The position numbers and the translations under genes are program-made. Shown here piece after piece: positions 1 through 9,301 of a stretch of DNA of 64,000 nucleotides (positions are counted from its first letter, which is position 1; each line of letters opens with the position of its first letter). The notes under the pieces were generated by a model. The model was not told where the DNA came from. It saw only the letters and a program-made list of their open reading frames with translations, and searched no databases. The DNA lies in the NCBI RefSeq assembly GCF_900141855.1, contig NZ_FQYU01000005.1:215650-279649 (forward strand). The letters are read 5' to 3'. The DNA comes from Pseudozobellia thermophila (lineage in GTDB: Bacteria > Bacteroidota > Bacteroidia > Flavobacteriales > Flavobacteriaceae).

Positions 1-290
1 CAGCTCCATTCCAACCATTTACAACTCGTCGGGTCATAGGTGCATTCCTCGAAAGACTTGTCGGTCTTTTCGGATAGAATGTCGATAAGGGTGTTGACGA
101 TCTTGTTTTTTGAACTTGAGAAAAGGTAGTCGATTCGCTTGCCGAAAACATCGTCGGGGTGCAGGTCGAAGAACTTTAGCCACACATCGGACGCATAGAC
201 AACCTTGAGTTCCGTATTCACAAAAGCCGTTGCCGATGGCAATTGTTTAATATGGTGACTATGTTTGTCTATTTGTGGTCCTTTCGGCAT
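1..290 (-). CDS. PAS-domain protein, N-terminal part (cut by the window edge)
   Basis: An open frame begins with ATG at 290 on the minus strand and runs without a stop through base 1, giving about 96 residues. It starts MPKGPQIDKHSHHI and continues with a PAS-like core: LPSATAFVNTELKVVYAS, then WLKFFDL, then FGKRIDYLF, which fits the usual pattern of a PAS fold that begins with a ligand-pocket strand and has an aromatic helix. In the Bacteroidota such short N-terminal PAS units are commonly followed by further PAS domains and a histidine kinase, but nothing after the first PAS is visible here, so the output domain is unknown. The 240 bases up to coaD hold no gene that I can support. Confidence 0.7.
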   Translation of the reverse strand, partial: MPKGPQIDKHSHHIKQLPSATAFVNTELKVVYASDVWLKFFDLHPDDVFGKRIDYLFSSSKNKIVNTLIDILSEKTDKSFEECTYDPTSCKWLEWS

Positions 291-530
291 AATAGCGAAA
301 TTTCGTACTAAAGTAGAGCGACTAAAGAATATATCTAAAGGTTTGTTGTGAATACCATGAAAGCCGTTGTTTGGTTAACGAATCAAGTGGTTTAATATTT
401 TTACAACCTCTAGAAAGTTATTTCCTACAAAGGCCCTTTTGTTTTTTGAGTTGGTGGGCAAGAAAGAAAAATTATGGAAAATGAGCTGCCAAAGAAACGC
501 TAAAATTTGCGTATATAGTGAAAAATACAG

Positions 531-986
531 TTATGGAACGCGAACCGTTTCGGGAACCAAACCCGTATAATCGCCTCCATTTCGTATAACATCCCTAACG
601 ATGGAAGAGCTTATGTAAGATTTTCCTGATGATGTGAGCAAAAATACGGTCTCTATTTCGGAAAGTTTTCGGTTGGTATGGGCTATGGCCTTTTCGAACT
701 CAAAATCGGCCGGGTTCCGAAGTCCCCTCAAGATGAAGTTTGCCTCCATTTTCTTACAAAAATCAACCGTGAGGCCTTCGTAGGTACGGACCTTTATTTT
801 GGGCTCGTTCAAGAAGGCCTTGCTTATAAATTCCATGCGCTGCTCTAGGGTGAACATGTATTTTTTTTCCGAGTTTACCCCAATGGCTATGATTATTTCG
901 TCGAACAGGGTAATGCCCCTCATGATAATGTCAAAATGGCCCAAGGTCAAAGGGTCGAATGAACCTGGGAAAATCGCGCGTTTCAT
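531..986 (-). CDS. coaD: Phosphopantetheine adenylyltransferase (coenzyme A biosynthesis)
   Basis: This 151-residue protein catalyses transfer of AMP from ATP to 4'-phosphopantetheine, the penultimate step of coenzyme A synthesis, in the cytoplasm. The N-terminus MKRAIFPGSFDPLTLGHFDI carries the nucleotidyltransferase TLGH motif, and the C-terminal part has the family signature ISSSIVRDV. The length matches bacterial CoaD (about 155-165). The frame is open for 40 further codons upstream, but those codons read through the ddl-coaD gap and show no family similarity, so the ATG at 986 is preferred. It lies about 80 bases downstream of ddl on the same strand and is probably cotranscribed with it. 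Confidence 0.95.
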   Translation of the reverse strand: MKRAIFPGSFDPLTLGHFDIIMRGITLFDEIIIAIGVNSEKKYMFTLEQRMEFISKAFLNEPKIKVRTYEGLTVDFCKKMEANFILRGLRNPADFEFEKAIAHTNRKLSEIETVFLLTSSGKSYISSSIVRDVIRNGGDYTGLVPETVRVP

Positions 987-1065
987 AGTTTTTGGTTTTC
1001 GGTTTAATCCCCCTCTTTGGGGGTGGATCGGTTGCAAGGCCACGTGGGGCCCTTGGCTTTTAAAG

Positions 1066-2049
1066 TTAGGTATTTTTCTTGAGGGCCTCTTCAATGGCGC
1101 TTTCAAACAGCTCCGACATGCTTATGCCCGCGGTTTTGGCCTGTTGGGGTAGTATGCTTTCGGCCGTGAGGCCGGGCGTGGTATTCATTTCGAGCATGTA
1201 GGGTTCATCGCCGATAAAAATGAACTCGCTTCTCGAATATCCCTTCATTTTTAGTACTTCGTAAGCCCGTTTGGCCGTTTCGACGACGTTCCGTTCTTGT
1301 TCGGGGCTCAGCCTGGCGGGCGTTATTTCCTTTGATTTGCCTTGGTATTTTGCCTCATAGTCGAAAAAATCGTTTTCACTTACGATTTCGGTAATGGGCA
1401 ATACCTTCGTTTGTCCCTTGTAGGTGATGACGCCTACCGAAACCTCGGTTCCGTCGAGAAACGACTCGATGATCACCTCGTCGTCCTCTTGGTAGGCCTT
1501 TTGGATTGCGGGCCCGAGATCTTCGGCCTGGTACACCTTTGATATCCCAAAGCTACTGCCCGCTTTGTTGGCCTTAACAAAGCAAGGTAGGCCGACTTTG
1601 TCCACAATGGCCTGAACATCGATAGGGTCGCCAAGATTCAAGTAGAACGAAGTGGCCGATTTGATGCCATAGGGCCTTAAGGTGCTTAGCAAATCGCGTT
1701 TGTTGAAGGTCAGGGCAGACTGGTAGTAATCGCACGAGGTCTGGGGTATGTTCAACAATTCGAAATAGGCCTGCATCAGTCCGTCTTCGCCCGGTGTACC
1801 GTGAATGGCGTTGAACACGCAGTCAAAGTTTATTTTTTGGCCATCGATATCGATCGAAAAATCACCTTTGTCGATGGGGTGTTCCTTCCGGTTATCGTCT
1901 ACATAAACCCATTTCTCCCTTAAGATATGAATGCGGTAGCAATCGTATTTGTCTTTGTCGAGCGAATCGTAAACTACGTTGCCACTCTTTAACGAGATTT
2001 CAACTTCACTGGAATAACCGCCCATGATAATGGCAATATGTTTTTTCAT
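1066..2049 (-). CDS. ddl: D-alanine--D-alanine ligase
   Basis: A 327-residue ATP-grasp ligase that joins two D-alanines for the peptidoglycan stem peptide. Visible signatures are the N-terminal MGGYSSEVEISLKSG, the GTPGEDG loop, the ATP-grasp segment CFVKANKAGSSFGI near residue 160, the EVSVGV strand and the C-terminal LEMNTTPGLT that holds metal-binding residues. Length is normal for the family. The start ATG at 2049 directly precedes the conserved KKHIAIIMGG strand. It is the first gene of a minus-strand pair with coaD and is divergent from the PASTA-domain gene, which may be functionally related because PASTA domains recognise peptidoglycan. Confidence 0.96.
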   Translation of the reverse strand: MKKHIAIIMGGYSSEVEISLKSGNVVYDSLDKDKYDCYRIHILREKWVYVDDNRKEHPIDKGDFSIDIDGQKINFDCVFNAIHGTPGEDGLMQAYFELLNIPQTSCDYYQSALTFNKRDLLSTLRPYGIKSATSFYLNLGDPIDVQAIVDKVGLPCFVKANKAGSSFGISKVYQAEDLGPAIQKAYQEDDEVIIESFLDGTEVSVGVITYKGQTKVLPITEIVSENDFFDYEAKYQGKSKEITPARLSPEQERNVVETAKRAYEVLKMKGYSRSEFIFIGDEPYMLEMNTTPGLTAESILPQQAKTAGISMSELFESAIEEALKKNT

Positions 2050-2281
2050 TCTGCTAAATTATTTGCTTGGCATTTTCAAAGAAAAGAAAAAGTACCAGAT
2101 TTTTTATGTTTTTTTTGATAGTGTAGTAAAAAAATAAGTTTTAATTTTTTCGGTGTAATTAGGGTTAAAGTAAGAATAAGGAAGTCTTTTTTTCGTTTAA
2201 TTGAAAAGCGGGTATCCGTTTAGACTTTGTCGTTAATTATTTAAGTTGGGGACAAACAAAGCATGAAACGACTTCATTACT

Positions 2282-2289
2282 TATATTTG
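2282..2289 (+). promoter_or_regulatory. Bacteroidota -7 element before the PASTA gene
   Basis: TATATTTG matches the TAnnTTTG -7 consensus 19 bases before the ATG at 2309. No clear TTG was found at the expected upstream distance, so only half of the promoter is supported. Confidence 0.4.
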
Positions 2290-2308
2290 TCGCGTTTAAA
2301 CTTGCCTT

Positions 2309-2896
2309 ATGCGTAATTTTTTCAATTTTTTAAGAAGCAGGGTGTTTCTGATCCAGTTGGGTTTGGCCGTTCTGGTGTCGATACTTTTGGTTTTCTTGAC
2401 CCTAAGGTGGTTGGATAGTACCACCAACCACGGTGAATTTGTAATCGTACCCGATTTTTCAAAAATGTCGGTTCCCGAGATGAGAAAATCGGTAGAGGAG
2501 GCCGGCCTGCGTTACGAGGTCTTGGACTCGGCGAACTACAATCCCGATTATCCGAGGTTTTCGATCATCGATCAAAACCCACCTGCGGGCAATAAGGTCA
2601 AACAAAACCGCAAGATTTATTTTACGGTCAACCCTTCAGGCTATAAGAAGGTAAGCATACCAAAGATAATCCAGGTTACCCAGCGTAACGCCACGTCGAT
2701 GTTGCGGGCCGTTGGGCTCGATGTGCAAAGGGTAACCTATATCGATGAGCTGGGCAAGGACATGGTGTACCACATCAAGTACAAGGGCAAATATGTAAAG
2801 CCCGGCGACAAATTGCCGAAAACCTCCAAAATTGAACTGGTCTGTGGAAACGGCACCATAACCGACCAAGCTCGGGTTCAAGCCGATTCGGAATAG
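2309..2896 (+). CDS. Membrane-anchored PASTA-domain protein
   Basis: A 195-residue protein with a short cytoplasmic N-terminus, one transmembrane helix (about residues 13-33, VFLIQLGLAVLVSILLVFL) and an extracytoplasmic part made of PASTA-type repeats. The first repeat reads VPDFSKMSVPEMRKSVEEAG followed by a DQNPPAGNKVKQ turn, and the second has IPKIIQVTQRNATSML with a KPGDKLPKTSKI turn. PASTA domains bind peptidoglycan or beta-lactams in Ser/Thr kinases and PBPs. Here there is no kinase or transpeptidase domain, as is usual for the stand-alone PASTA proteins of Bacteroidota. The downstream pseudouridine synthase starts three bases after its stop, so the two are cotranscribed. The precise function is not known. 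Confidence 0.88.
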   Translation: MRNFFNFLRSRVFLIQLGLAVLVSILLVFLTLRWLDSTTNHGEFVIVPDFSKMSVPEMRKSVEEAGLRYEVLDSANYNPDYPRFSIIDQNPPAGNKVKQNRKIYFTVNPSGYKKVSIPKIIQVTQRNATSMLRAVGLDVQRVTYIDELGKDMVYHIKYKGKYVKPGDKLPKTSKIELVCGNGTITDQARVQADSE

Positions 2897-2899
2897 CCT

Positions 2900-3925
2900 A
2901 TGCAAGCACAACAGAATCCCGATTTTAGCGATGACGAACTTTTTGAGCATCACAGCTTCGTGGCCTCAAAAGGACAGGAACCCTTGCGGGTAGATAAGTT
3001 CTTGATGAATTTTATCGAGTACGCTACGCGCAACAAAATCCAGCAGGCGGCCAAAAACGGGCACATTTGGGTCAATGGCGCCATCGTAAAACAGAATTAC
3101 AAGGTAAAGCCCGGCGACGAGGTAAAGGTAATGTTCGAGCATCCGCCGCACGAGTTTTTATTGGTGCCCGAAGACATACCCTTGGATATCGTGTACGAAG
3201 ACGACGTGTTGCTCGTGGTGAACAAACCTGCGGGCATGGTGGTGCACCCCGGGCACGGCAATTACTCGGGTACCCTTATCAACGCACTTCTATACCATAT
3301 CAAAGATCTGCCCGTAAACAGCAACGAACGTCCCGGTCTGGTACACCGCATCGATAAGGATACTTCGGGCCTCTTGGTCGTGGCCAAGACCGAGGCGGCG
3401 ATGACCCATTTGGCCAAGCAGTTTTTCGACAAGACTTCCGAACGCGAGTACATTGCCTTGGTCTGGGGCAATGTGGAAGAAGATCAGGGGACCATTGAGG
3501 GGCATATCGCGCGTAATCCCAAAAACCGATTGCAGATGCAGGTTTTTCCCGATGGGGACGAAGGCAAGGAAGCCGTTACCCATTATAAGGTGTTGGAGCG
3601 TTTGGGCTACGTCACCCTGGTCTCATGTCGGTTGGAGACCGGCCGTACCCACCAGATCCGGGTCCACATGAAATATATCGGGCATACCTTGTTTAACGAT
3701 GAGAGGTACGGCGGAAACAAAATTCTTAAGGGAACCACCTTTACAAAGTACAAGCAGTTCGTAGACAATGCCTTTAAGATCTTGCCCAGACAGGCCCTGC
3801 ATGCCAAAACCTTGGGCTTTACCCATCCGGTAACGGGCGAGGTCATGCGCTTCGACAGCGATATACCCCAAGATATGGCCGATTGTATCGACAAGTGGAG
3901 GCATTACTCCAAGCACAGCCAGTGA
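2900..3925 (+). CDS. rluD: RluD-type 23S rRNA pseudouridine synthase
   Basis: A 341-residue RluA-family enzyme that isomerises uridine to pseudouridine in RNA, most likely in 23S rRNA. An S4 RNA-binding domain occupies about residues 28-90 (RVDKFLMNFIEYATRNKIQQ). The catalytic domain follows with VVNKPAGMVVHPGHGN, the catalytic aspartate in HRIDKDTSGLLVVAK near residue 150, and ETGRTHQIRVHM. Length and domain order fit RluD rather than the shorter RluA or RluC, but the exact target uridines cannot be read from sequence. The ATG at 2900 is three bases from the PASTA gene stop. Confidence 0.93.
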   Translation: MQAQQNPDFSDDELFEHHSFVASKGQEPLRVDKFLMNFIEYATRNKIQQAAKNGHIWVNGAIVKQNYKVKPGDEVKVMFEHPPHEFLLVPEDIPLDIVYEDDVLLVVNKPAGMVVHPGHGNYSGTLINALLYHIKDLPVNSNERPGLVHRIDKDTSGLLVVAKTEAAMTHLAKQFFDKTSEREYIALVWGNVEEDQGTIEGHIARNPKNRLQMQVFPDGDEGKEAVTHYKVLERLGYVTLVSCRLETGRTHQIRVHMKYIGHTLFNDERYGGNKILKGTTFTKYKQFVDNAFKILPRQALHAKTLGFTHPVTGEVMRFDSDIPQDMADCIDKWRHYSKHSQ

Positions 3926-4027
3926 GTATAAATTACCTCGATAACGGTATCGACAAGTCTTGCCAAAAGAGGTAGGTTATCTGTTTGATCATCGTTATTT
4001 TTACACCATCAAACAATACGTTGCCCA

Positions 4028-4789
4028 ATGAAAATAGTTGTTTCTCCAGCAAAGTCGCTCGATTTTAAAAGTGAATATCCCCAAGTTGAGACCACTCAGC
4101 CTGTATTTCTGCAGGAAGCGCTCCAATTGAACCGGGTCCTTGCCAAGAAAAAGCCGAAGGCATTGAAGGAGCTTATGGGTATTTCCGATAATTTGGCCCA
4201 GTTGAACTGGGAACGCAACCAAAAGTTTGAAATTCCGTTTACCCCCGAAAACGCAAGACCGGCCATTTTTACGTTTAGCGGCGATGTCTATCAGGGCCTT
4301 GACGCCTTTACCTTGGATGCATCCCAAATAGGGCAGCTCCAAGAGACCTTGCGAATACTGTCGGGCCTCTACGGCATACTGCGCCCGCTCGACCTTATGC
4401 AGGCCTATCGACTTGAAATGGGCACCAAACTCAAGGTTGGCCGAAAGAACAATCTATATGAATTTTGGAAAAACACCATTACCGAGGCCCTAAATGCCGA
4501 ACTGGAAGAGGGCGAACTTTTTGTCAACCTGGCCAGTAACGAATATTTTAACGCCGTTGATGTGCAAAAACTCAAGGTTCCCGTAATTGCCCCCGTTTTT
4601 AAGGATTGGAAAAACGATAAGCTAAAGATCATCAGCTTCTTTGCCAAAAAAGCAAGAGGGGCCATGGTGCGGTATATCGTCAATACCAATGCACAGTCCT
4701 TGGACGATATTAAGGGATTTGATTACGACGGGTACCGATTTAGTGAGGCACATTCCCTAAAGGAAAATGAACCGGTCTTTATCCGATAG
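4028..4789 (+). CDS. yaaA: YaaA family peroxide-stress protein (UPF0246)
   Basis: A 253-residue protein with the full YaaA signature: MKIVVSPAKSLD at the start, GDVYQGLDA in the middle, LSGLYGILRPLD, then NLASNEYF and the C-terminal FSEAHSLKENEPVF. In Escherichia coli YaaA lowers intracellular free iron under hydrogen peroxide stress and limits DNA damage, and the fold is reported to bind DNA. Length is typical. It stands alone on the plus strand and converges on the small THX gene, whose stop is two bases away. Confidence 0.93.
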   Translation: MKIVVSPAKSLDFKSEYPQVETTQPVFLQEALQLNRVLAKKKPKALKELMGISDNLAQLNWERNQKFEIPFTPENARPAIFTFSGDVYQGLDAFTLDASQIGQLQETLRILSGLYGILRPLDLMQAYRLEMGTKLKVGRKNNLYEFWKNTITEALNAELEEGELFVNLASNEYFNAVDVQKLKVPVIAPVFKDWKNDKLKIISFFAKKARGAMVRYIVNTNAQSLDDIKGFDYDGYRFSEAHSLKENEPVFIR

Positions 4790-4790
4790 C

Positions 4791-4919
4791 CTACTTCTTT
4801 TTCTTGAGGTCGATCTTTTCCTCCACGGTGGGACGTCTCTTAATTTTTCGGGGTCGTCTGGCCCCATAAGAACGATTGGCGATCTTACCTCTTCTCGATT
4901 TGATATCTCCTTTTCCCAT
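4791..4919 (-). CDS. 30S ribosomal protein THX (42 residues)
   Basis: A very short minus-strand gene in the gap between yaaA and pyc. It begins MGKGDIKSRRGKI, continues NRSYGARRPRKIKRRP and ends IDLKKKK with TAG. The very basic composition and the MGKGDxKSxRGKI...SYGxRRPRK pattern are those of the small ribosomal protein THX, which in Thermus sits in the head of the 30S subunit and is found across Bacteroidota. The start ATG at 4919 is preceded by an A-rich stretch rather than a Shine-Dalgarno, as is usual here. It is convergent with yaaA with only one base between the stop codons. Confidence 0.88.
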   Translation of the reverse strand: MGKGDIKSRRGKIANRSYGARRPRKIKRRPTVEEKIDLKKKK

Positions 4920-5112
4920 ATGTTGTTTCTTTCCCTAAAAATAAGGGTTTGGGCCTATAAATTCAAAATAAGTGTCTAAAAACCACTTTTTTTGACCGTA
5001 AAAACATCACAAAATTCTTGTAATTTATGAGGCCATCGTATTGTTATACAAGGCCAAAAAAGTTAAGTTTGTTCGAATGGGTTTTTAGGTACGAATTAAA
5101 ACGGCACACCAT

Positions 5113-8100
5113 ATGGAAATAAAAAAGGTTTTAGTAGCGAACAGGGGAGAGATTGCTATACGCATCTTTAGGGCCTGTGTTGAAATCGGTGTGCGTACCG
5201 TTGGTATCTATACGTACGAAGACCGGTATTCCCTGCACCGCTACAAGGCGGACGAATCGTACCAGATCGGGGAAGACAACGAACCCCTAAAACCGTATCT
5301 GGATATCGATGCCATTATACAGGTGGCCAAGGAGAACAACGTCGACGCCATCCATCCGGGCTATGGCTTTCTTTCCGAAAATGCCGATTTCGCCCAAAAG
5401 TGTGCCGACAACGGAATTGTATTCGTAGGGCCCAAAGTTTCCGTCCTAAAGGCCTTGGGCGACAAGATTACCGCGAAGGAGGTGGCCGTTGCCAACAACA
5501 TTCCCATAATCCAGAGCAGCGATAAGGACCTAAAGGACGTAAAGACGGCCATAGCCGAAGCCAAGCGGATTGGCTACCCCTTGATGTTAAAGGCGGCCTC
5601 CGGCGGCGGCGGGCGTGGAATGCGCGTGATCCGAACCCAGGAAGAGCTGGAAAAGGGATTTCCCGAAGCCAAAAGGGAGTCGCTCAACGCCTTTGGCGAC
5701 GATACGGTCTTCCTCGAAAAGTTTGTGGAAAACCCCAAGCATATCGAGATACAGATCGTGGCCGATACCCATGGGAACATTGTACACCTGTACGAACGCG
5801 ATTGCTCGGTGCAGCGAAGGTACCAGAAAGTTATCGAGTTTGCCCCGTCGATAGGACTGCCGCAAGAGACCAAGGACAGTCTCTACAAATACGCCATCGA
5901 TATCTGCAAGGCGGTAGGCTACAACAACATCGGTACGGTGGAATTTTTGGTCGATGATGACGGAAGCATTTATTTTATCGAGGTAAACCCCCGCATCCAG
6001 GTCGAGCATACGGTTACCGAAATGATCACCAATATCGACCTGGTAAAAGCCCAGCTTTTTATTGCCGGAGGATATAAACTGTCGGATACCCAAATAAAAA
6101 TACCGAGCCAAGAATCGGTTCAGGTAACCGGCGTCGCCCTGCAGTGCAGGATCACTACCGAAGACCCCTCGAACGACTTTAAACCCGATTACGGGGTGGT
6201 TACCACCTACAGAAGCGCCTCGGGTTTCGGTATCCGGTTGGATGCGGGAAGCCTTTATCAAGGGGTGGTCATCTCGCCCTTCTTCGATTCGATGCTGGTC
6301 AAGGTTTCGGCGCGTAGCCGTACCCTCGATGGTTGTTGTAGAAAAATGCGGCGTGCCCTGGCCGAGTTCCGAATTCGCGGGGTCAATACCAATATGGCCT
6401 TTTTGGACAACATCTTGAAGCACGAGACCTTTAGGGAGGGAAAGGTAACGGTAAATTTCATTAAGAACGAACCCAAGCTTTTCGAGTTTACCGAACCCAG
6501 AAACCGGGCCAACAAGCTCATTACCTTTTTGGGGGAGACCATTGTGAACGGCAATCCCGATGTAAAAAATTACGACCCCGAACGAAAATTTACAAAGCCC
6601 AAAGTTCCGTCGTTTTCAAAAACCGATGGCTATCCGAAGGGAACCAAAGATCGGTTGACCGAAATGGGCCCTGAGCAATTTGCCCAGTGGCTCAAGGCGG
6701 AAAAGAAAGTGCATTTTACCGATACCACCATGCGCGATGCCCACCAGAGTTTGTTGGCCACCCGCATGCGTACGGTAGATATGATGAAGGTGGCCGAAGG
6801 CTATGCCAAGAACCATCCCGAAATATTTTCCATGGAAGTCTGGGGAGGGGCCACTTTTGACGTTTGCCTGAGGTTTTTGCACGAAAATCCGTGGGAGCGC
6901 CTGGCCCTCTTGCGAAAGGCCATGCCCAACGTGTTGCTGCAGATGCTTATTCGCGGATCCAACGGGGTGGGGTATACGGCCTATCCCGATAACCTGATCG
7001 AAAAATTTGTAGAGGAATCGTGGAATACGGGCGTGGATGTCTTCCGGATTTTCGATTCGCTCAACTGGATGAAATCCCTCGCACCCTGTATCGAATACGT
7101 GCGTAAGCGAACGGGAGGCTTGGCCGAGGGTTCCATCTGCTACACCGGCGATATCTTAGATCCCTCCAAAACAAAATACGACCTCAAATACTACGTCCAA
7201 CTGGCCAAGGACATTGAAAATGCCGGGGCCCACATTCTTGGGGTCAAGGATATGGCGGGACTCTTAAAGCCGAATGCGGCCTTTGAGCTGATCCAGGCCT
7301 TGAAATCCGAAATAAACATTCCCATCCACCTGCACACACACGATACCTCGTCGGTTCAAACGGCTACCTATCTCAAGGCGGTGGAAGCCGGTGTCGACGT
7401 GGTCGATGTGGCCTTGGGCGGACTTTCGGGACTCACCTCTCAGCCCAATTTCAATTCGGTGTTGGAGATGCTCCGTTTTCACGAGCGCGAAAATCCGATG
7501 GATGCCGATAAGTTGGCCGAGTATTCCAATTATTGGGAAACCGTCCGTAATTACTATTACACCTTCGAATCGGGACTCAAATCGGGTACGGGCGATGTGT
7601 ACCGCCATGAGATTCCCGGAGGGCAGTATTCCAATCTAAAAGGACAGGCCATTGCCTTGGGGCTTGAGGACAAGTTTACCGAGGTGACCAAAATGTACGC
7701 CGAGGTCAACCAAATGTTCGGCGATATTATCAAGGTGACCCCGAGTTCGAAAGTGGTGGGCGATATGGCCCAGTACATGATCAGTAACAACCTCAGTGTG
7801 GCGGATGTGATGGAAAGGGGCGATGATATTTCCTTTCCCGAATCGGTAAAAAGTTTTTTTCGGGGCGACCTGGGGCAACCGGTCGGCGGATTTCCAAAGA
7901 AACTGCAAAAGATCGTCCTAAAGGACGAAAAGCCGTACACCAATAGGCCCAACGCCCATCTAGAACCCGTTGATTTCGACAAGGAGTTCAAATCATTCAA
8001 AAGAAAGTTCAAAAAGGGTATGGGCAGAAAACTGGAGATTACCGACTTTCTTTCCTATAAATTGTATCCGAAGGTGTTTATCGACGCCTACAACAACCAT

Positions 8101-8565
8101 GTCAAGTATGGCAATGTGGTGAACATACCTACCAAAAACTTCTTTTACGGCATGGATGTGGGCGAAGAGATTATGGTAGAGCTCGAAGGCGGCAAGAACG
8201 TTTTGATTTCGCTGATGCTGAAGGGGGAACCCGATGAGGCAGGCAACGTCAGCATCTTTTTTAAGATCAACGGGCAGTTGAGAAACGTGATGATCAAAGA
8301 TAGGTCGATAAAGGTCGAAAAGAAGGAAAATGTAAAGGCCGACCCGAACGATCCGAAACAGATAGGGGCCCCCTTGCAAGGTTTGCTTTCGAACGTGGTG
8401 GTGAAAACGGGGCAGGAGGTAAAAAGAAACCAGCCCTTGTTCGTTATCGAGGCGATGAAAATGGAAACCACGGTTACGGCCACCGAAGAAGGTACGGTTG
8501 CCAAAATTCAGTTGCAGGGCGGTTCGCTGGTGAATTCCGAAGACCTGGTGCTGACCCTTAAATAG
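5113..8565 (+). CDS. pyc: Pyruvate carboxylase, single-chain, biotin-dependent
   Basis: An 1150-residue enzyme that carboxylates pyruvate to oxaloacetate at the cost of ATP and feeds the TCA cycle and gluconeogenesis. Domain order is classical. The biotin carboxylase part (about 1-460) has the glycine-rich ATP-grasp loop KAASGGGGRGMRV and the EVNPRIQVEHTVTE motif. The carboxyltransferase part (about 530-830) has TDTTMRDAHQSLLATRMR and HLHTHDTS. A central allosteric/tetramerisation linker follows, and a biotinyl domain (about 1075-1150) has EAMKMET with the biotinylated Lys at residue 1116. The length equals that of bacterial and eukaryotic single-chain enzymes. The downstream UDG-fold gene starts nine bases after the stop. 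A second anaplerotic enzyme, PEP carboxylase, is encoded 1 kb further on. Confidence 0.98.
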   Translation: MEIKKVLVANRGEIAIRIFRACVEIGVRTVGIYTYEDRYSLHRYKADESYQIGEDNEPLKPYLDIDAIIQVAKENNVDAIHPGYGFLSENADFAQKCADNGIVFVGPKVSVLKALGDKITAKEVAVANNIPIIQSSDKDLKDVKTAIAEAKRIGYPLMLKAASGGGGRGMRVIRTQEELEKGFPEAKRESLNAFGDDTVFLEKFVENPKHIEIQIVADTHGNIVHLYERDCSVQRRYQKVIEFAPSIGLPQETKDSLYKYAIDICKAVGYNNIGTVEFLVDDDGSIYFIEVNPRIQVEHTVTEMITNIDLVKAQLFIAGGYKLSDTQIKIPSQESVQVTGVALQCRITTEDPSNDFKPDYGVVTTYRSASGFGIRLDAGSLYQGVVISPFFDSMLVKVSARSRTLDGCCRKMRRALAEFRIRGVNTNMAFLDNILKHETFREGKVTVNFIKNEPKLFEFTEPRNRANKLITFLGETIVNGNPDVKNYDPERKFTKPKVPSFSKTDGYPKGTKDRLTEMGPEQFAQWLKAEKKVHFTDTTMRDAHQSLLATRMRTVDMMKVAEGYAKNHPEIFSMEVWGGATFDVCLRFLHENPWERLALLRKAMPNVLLQMLIRGSNGVGYTAYPDNLIEKFVEESWNTGVDVFRIFDSLNWMKSLAPCIEYVRKRTGGLAEGSICYTGDILDPSKTKYDLKYYVQLAKDIENAGAHILGVKDMAGLLKPNAAFELIQALKSEINIPIHLHTHDTSSVQTATYLKAVEAGVDVVDVALGGLSGLTSQPNFNSVLEMLRFHERENPMDADKLAEYSNYWETVRNYYYTFESGLKSGTGDVYRHEIPGGQYSNLKGQAIALGLEDKFTEVTKMYAEVNQMFGDIIKVTPSSKVVGDMAQYMISNNLSVADVMERGDDISFPESVKSFFRGDLGQPVGGFPKKLQKIVLKDEKPYTNRPNAHLEPVDFDKEFKSFKRKFKKGMGRKLEITDFLSYKLYPKVFIDAYNNHVKYGNVVNIPTKNFFYGMDVGEEIMVELEGGKNVLISLMLKGEPDEAGNVSIFFKINGQLRNVMIKDRSIKVEKKENVKADPNDPKQIGAPLQGLLSNVVVKTGQEVKRNQPLFVIEAMKMETTVTATEEGTVAKIQLQGGSLVNSEDLVLTLK

Positions 8566-8574
8566 TACGTCCCG

Positions 8575-9267
8575 ATGTTTCTGCACAAACATCCCTATGA
8601 GCCCTTTGTCTTCGAAGAGGCCGAAAAGCTGATTGTGGGAACCCTACCGCCGCCCAGGTTCACGACCGGGGAACTGAAACCCGATGACGTCGATTTTTGC
8701 TATGGCAGTAGAAACGGCATGCTCTGGCCCATTTTAGACCGTATTTTCGATTTGGGCCTGGTGTACGAGAACAGCCCCTATGCCGTCGAACAGCGCAAGA
8801 ACTTTTTGGTGGCGAATAAGATCGGGGTCTGCGATATTGTCGAAAGCGCCGAGCGCCTTAAGGTCGATGCCTCCGATCTGGGGATGGTAAACGTTCGCTT
8901 ACGCGACCTGGTACACTACTTGGAGCGTTATCAAAACTTGAAAACCGTGCTTTTTATGGGCGGTAACAGTAAAAACGGCCCCGAATACTTTTTTAGGAAA
9001 CTGATTCGGCCGAGGGGCATCAAGTTGGAAACGGTTTCGGATGAGGTGCCCCGAATCTACCGTTTCAAATTGCCCCAAACCAAGCGGGCCATACGCACGG
9101 TGTCATTGACGGCTCCCTCGGGGGCAGCGAACAGGGCCGTAGGGAGCCTGCCTTCCTATAAGAAAATGAAAGCCGCCAATTCCGATTTTAATACACTGGA
9201 TTTTAGGGTGATGCAGTACAGGGTGTTTTTTCTTCCTAGGGAAACGAAGGCTCCGGGCCCTAACTAA
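8575..9267 (+). CDS. Uracil-DNA glycosylase superfamily protein
   Basis: A 230-residue protein with the hallmarks of the UDG-fold family found in Bacteroidota: an N-terminal LIVGTLPPPRF strand and loop, DVDFCYGSRNGMLWPIL, and a later KTVLFMGGNSKNGPEYFF strand followed by VSLTAPSGAANRAVG. The last segment resembles the C-terminal DNA-intercalation loop region (often HPSP or similar), here TAPSGAAN. It lacks the classical family-1 motif GQDPYH, so whether it excises uracil or another base is open. It sits nine bases after pyc and shares its transcript, which ends at the terminator just downstream. The pairing with pyc is positional and suggests no shared function. Confidence 0.8.
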   Translation: MFLHKHPYEPFVFEEAEKLIVGTLPPPRFTTGELKPDDVDFCYGSRNGMLWPILDRIFDLGLVYENSPYAVEQRKNFLVANKIGVCDIVESAERLKVDASDLGMVNVRLRDLVHYLERYQNLKTVLFMGGNSKNGPEYFFRKLIRPRGIKLETVSDEVPRIYRFKLPQTKRAIRTVSLTAPSGAANRAVGSLPSYKKMKAANSDFNTLDFRVMQYRVFFLPRETKAPGPN

Positions 9268-9301
9268 AAAGAGCCCTATCGGTTGCGATAAGGCTCTTTT
9301 A
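9266..9301 (+). terminator. Intrinsic terminator after the pyc-UDG pair
   Basis: AAAAGAGCC (9267-9275) pairs with GGCTCTTTT (9292-9300) over a 16-base loop and runs into a T tract. It closes the pyc transcript a few bases after the UDG-fold gene stop. Confidence 0.8.

Noticed and set aside
987..1106. Upstream extension of coaD by 40 codons
   Set aside because: The extra residues read through a hairpin-bearing gap with no similarity to CoaD, while the internal ATG at 986 gives the exact family start.
5587..6423. A 278-codon frame opposite pyruvate carboxylase
   Set aside because: Entirely within the biotin-carboxylase part of pyc and with no recognisable domain, so it is a shadow.
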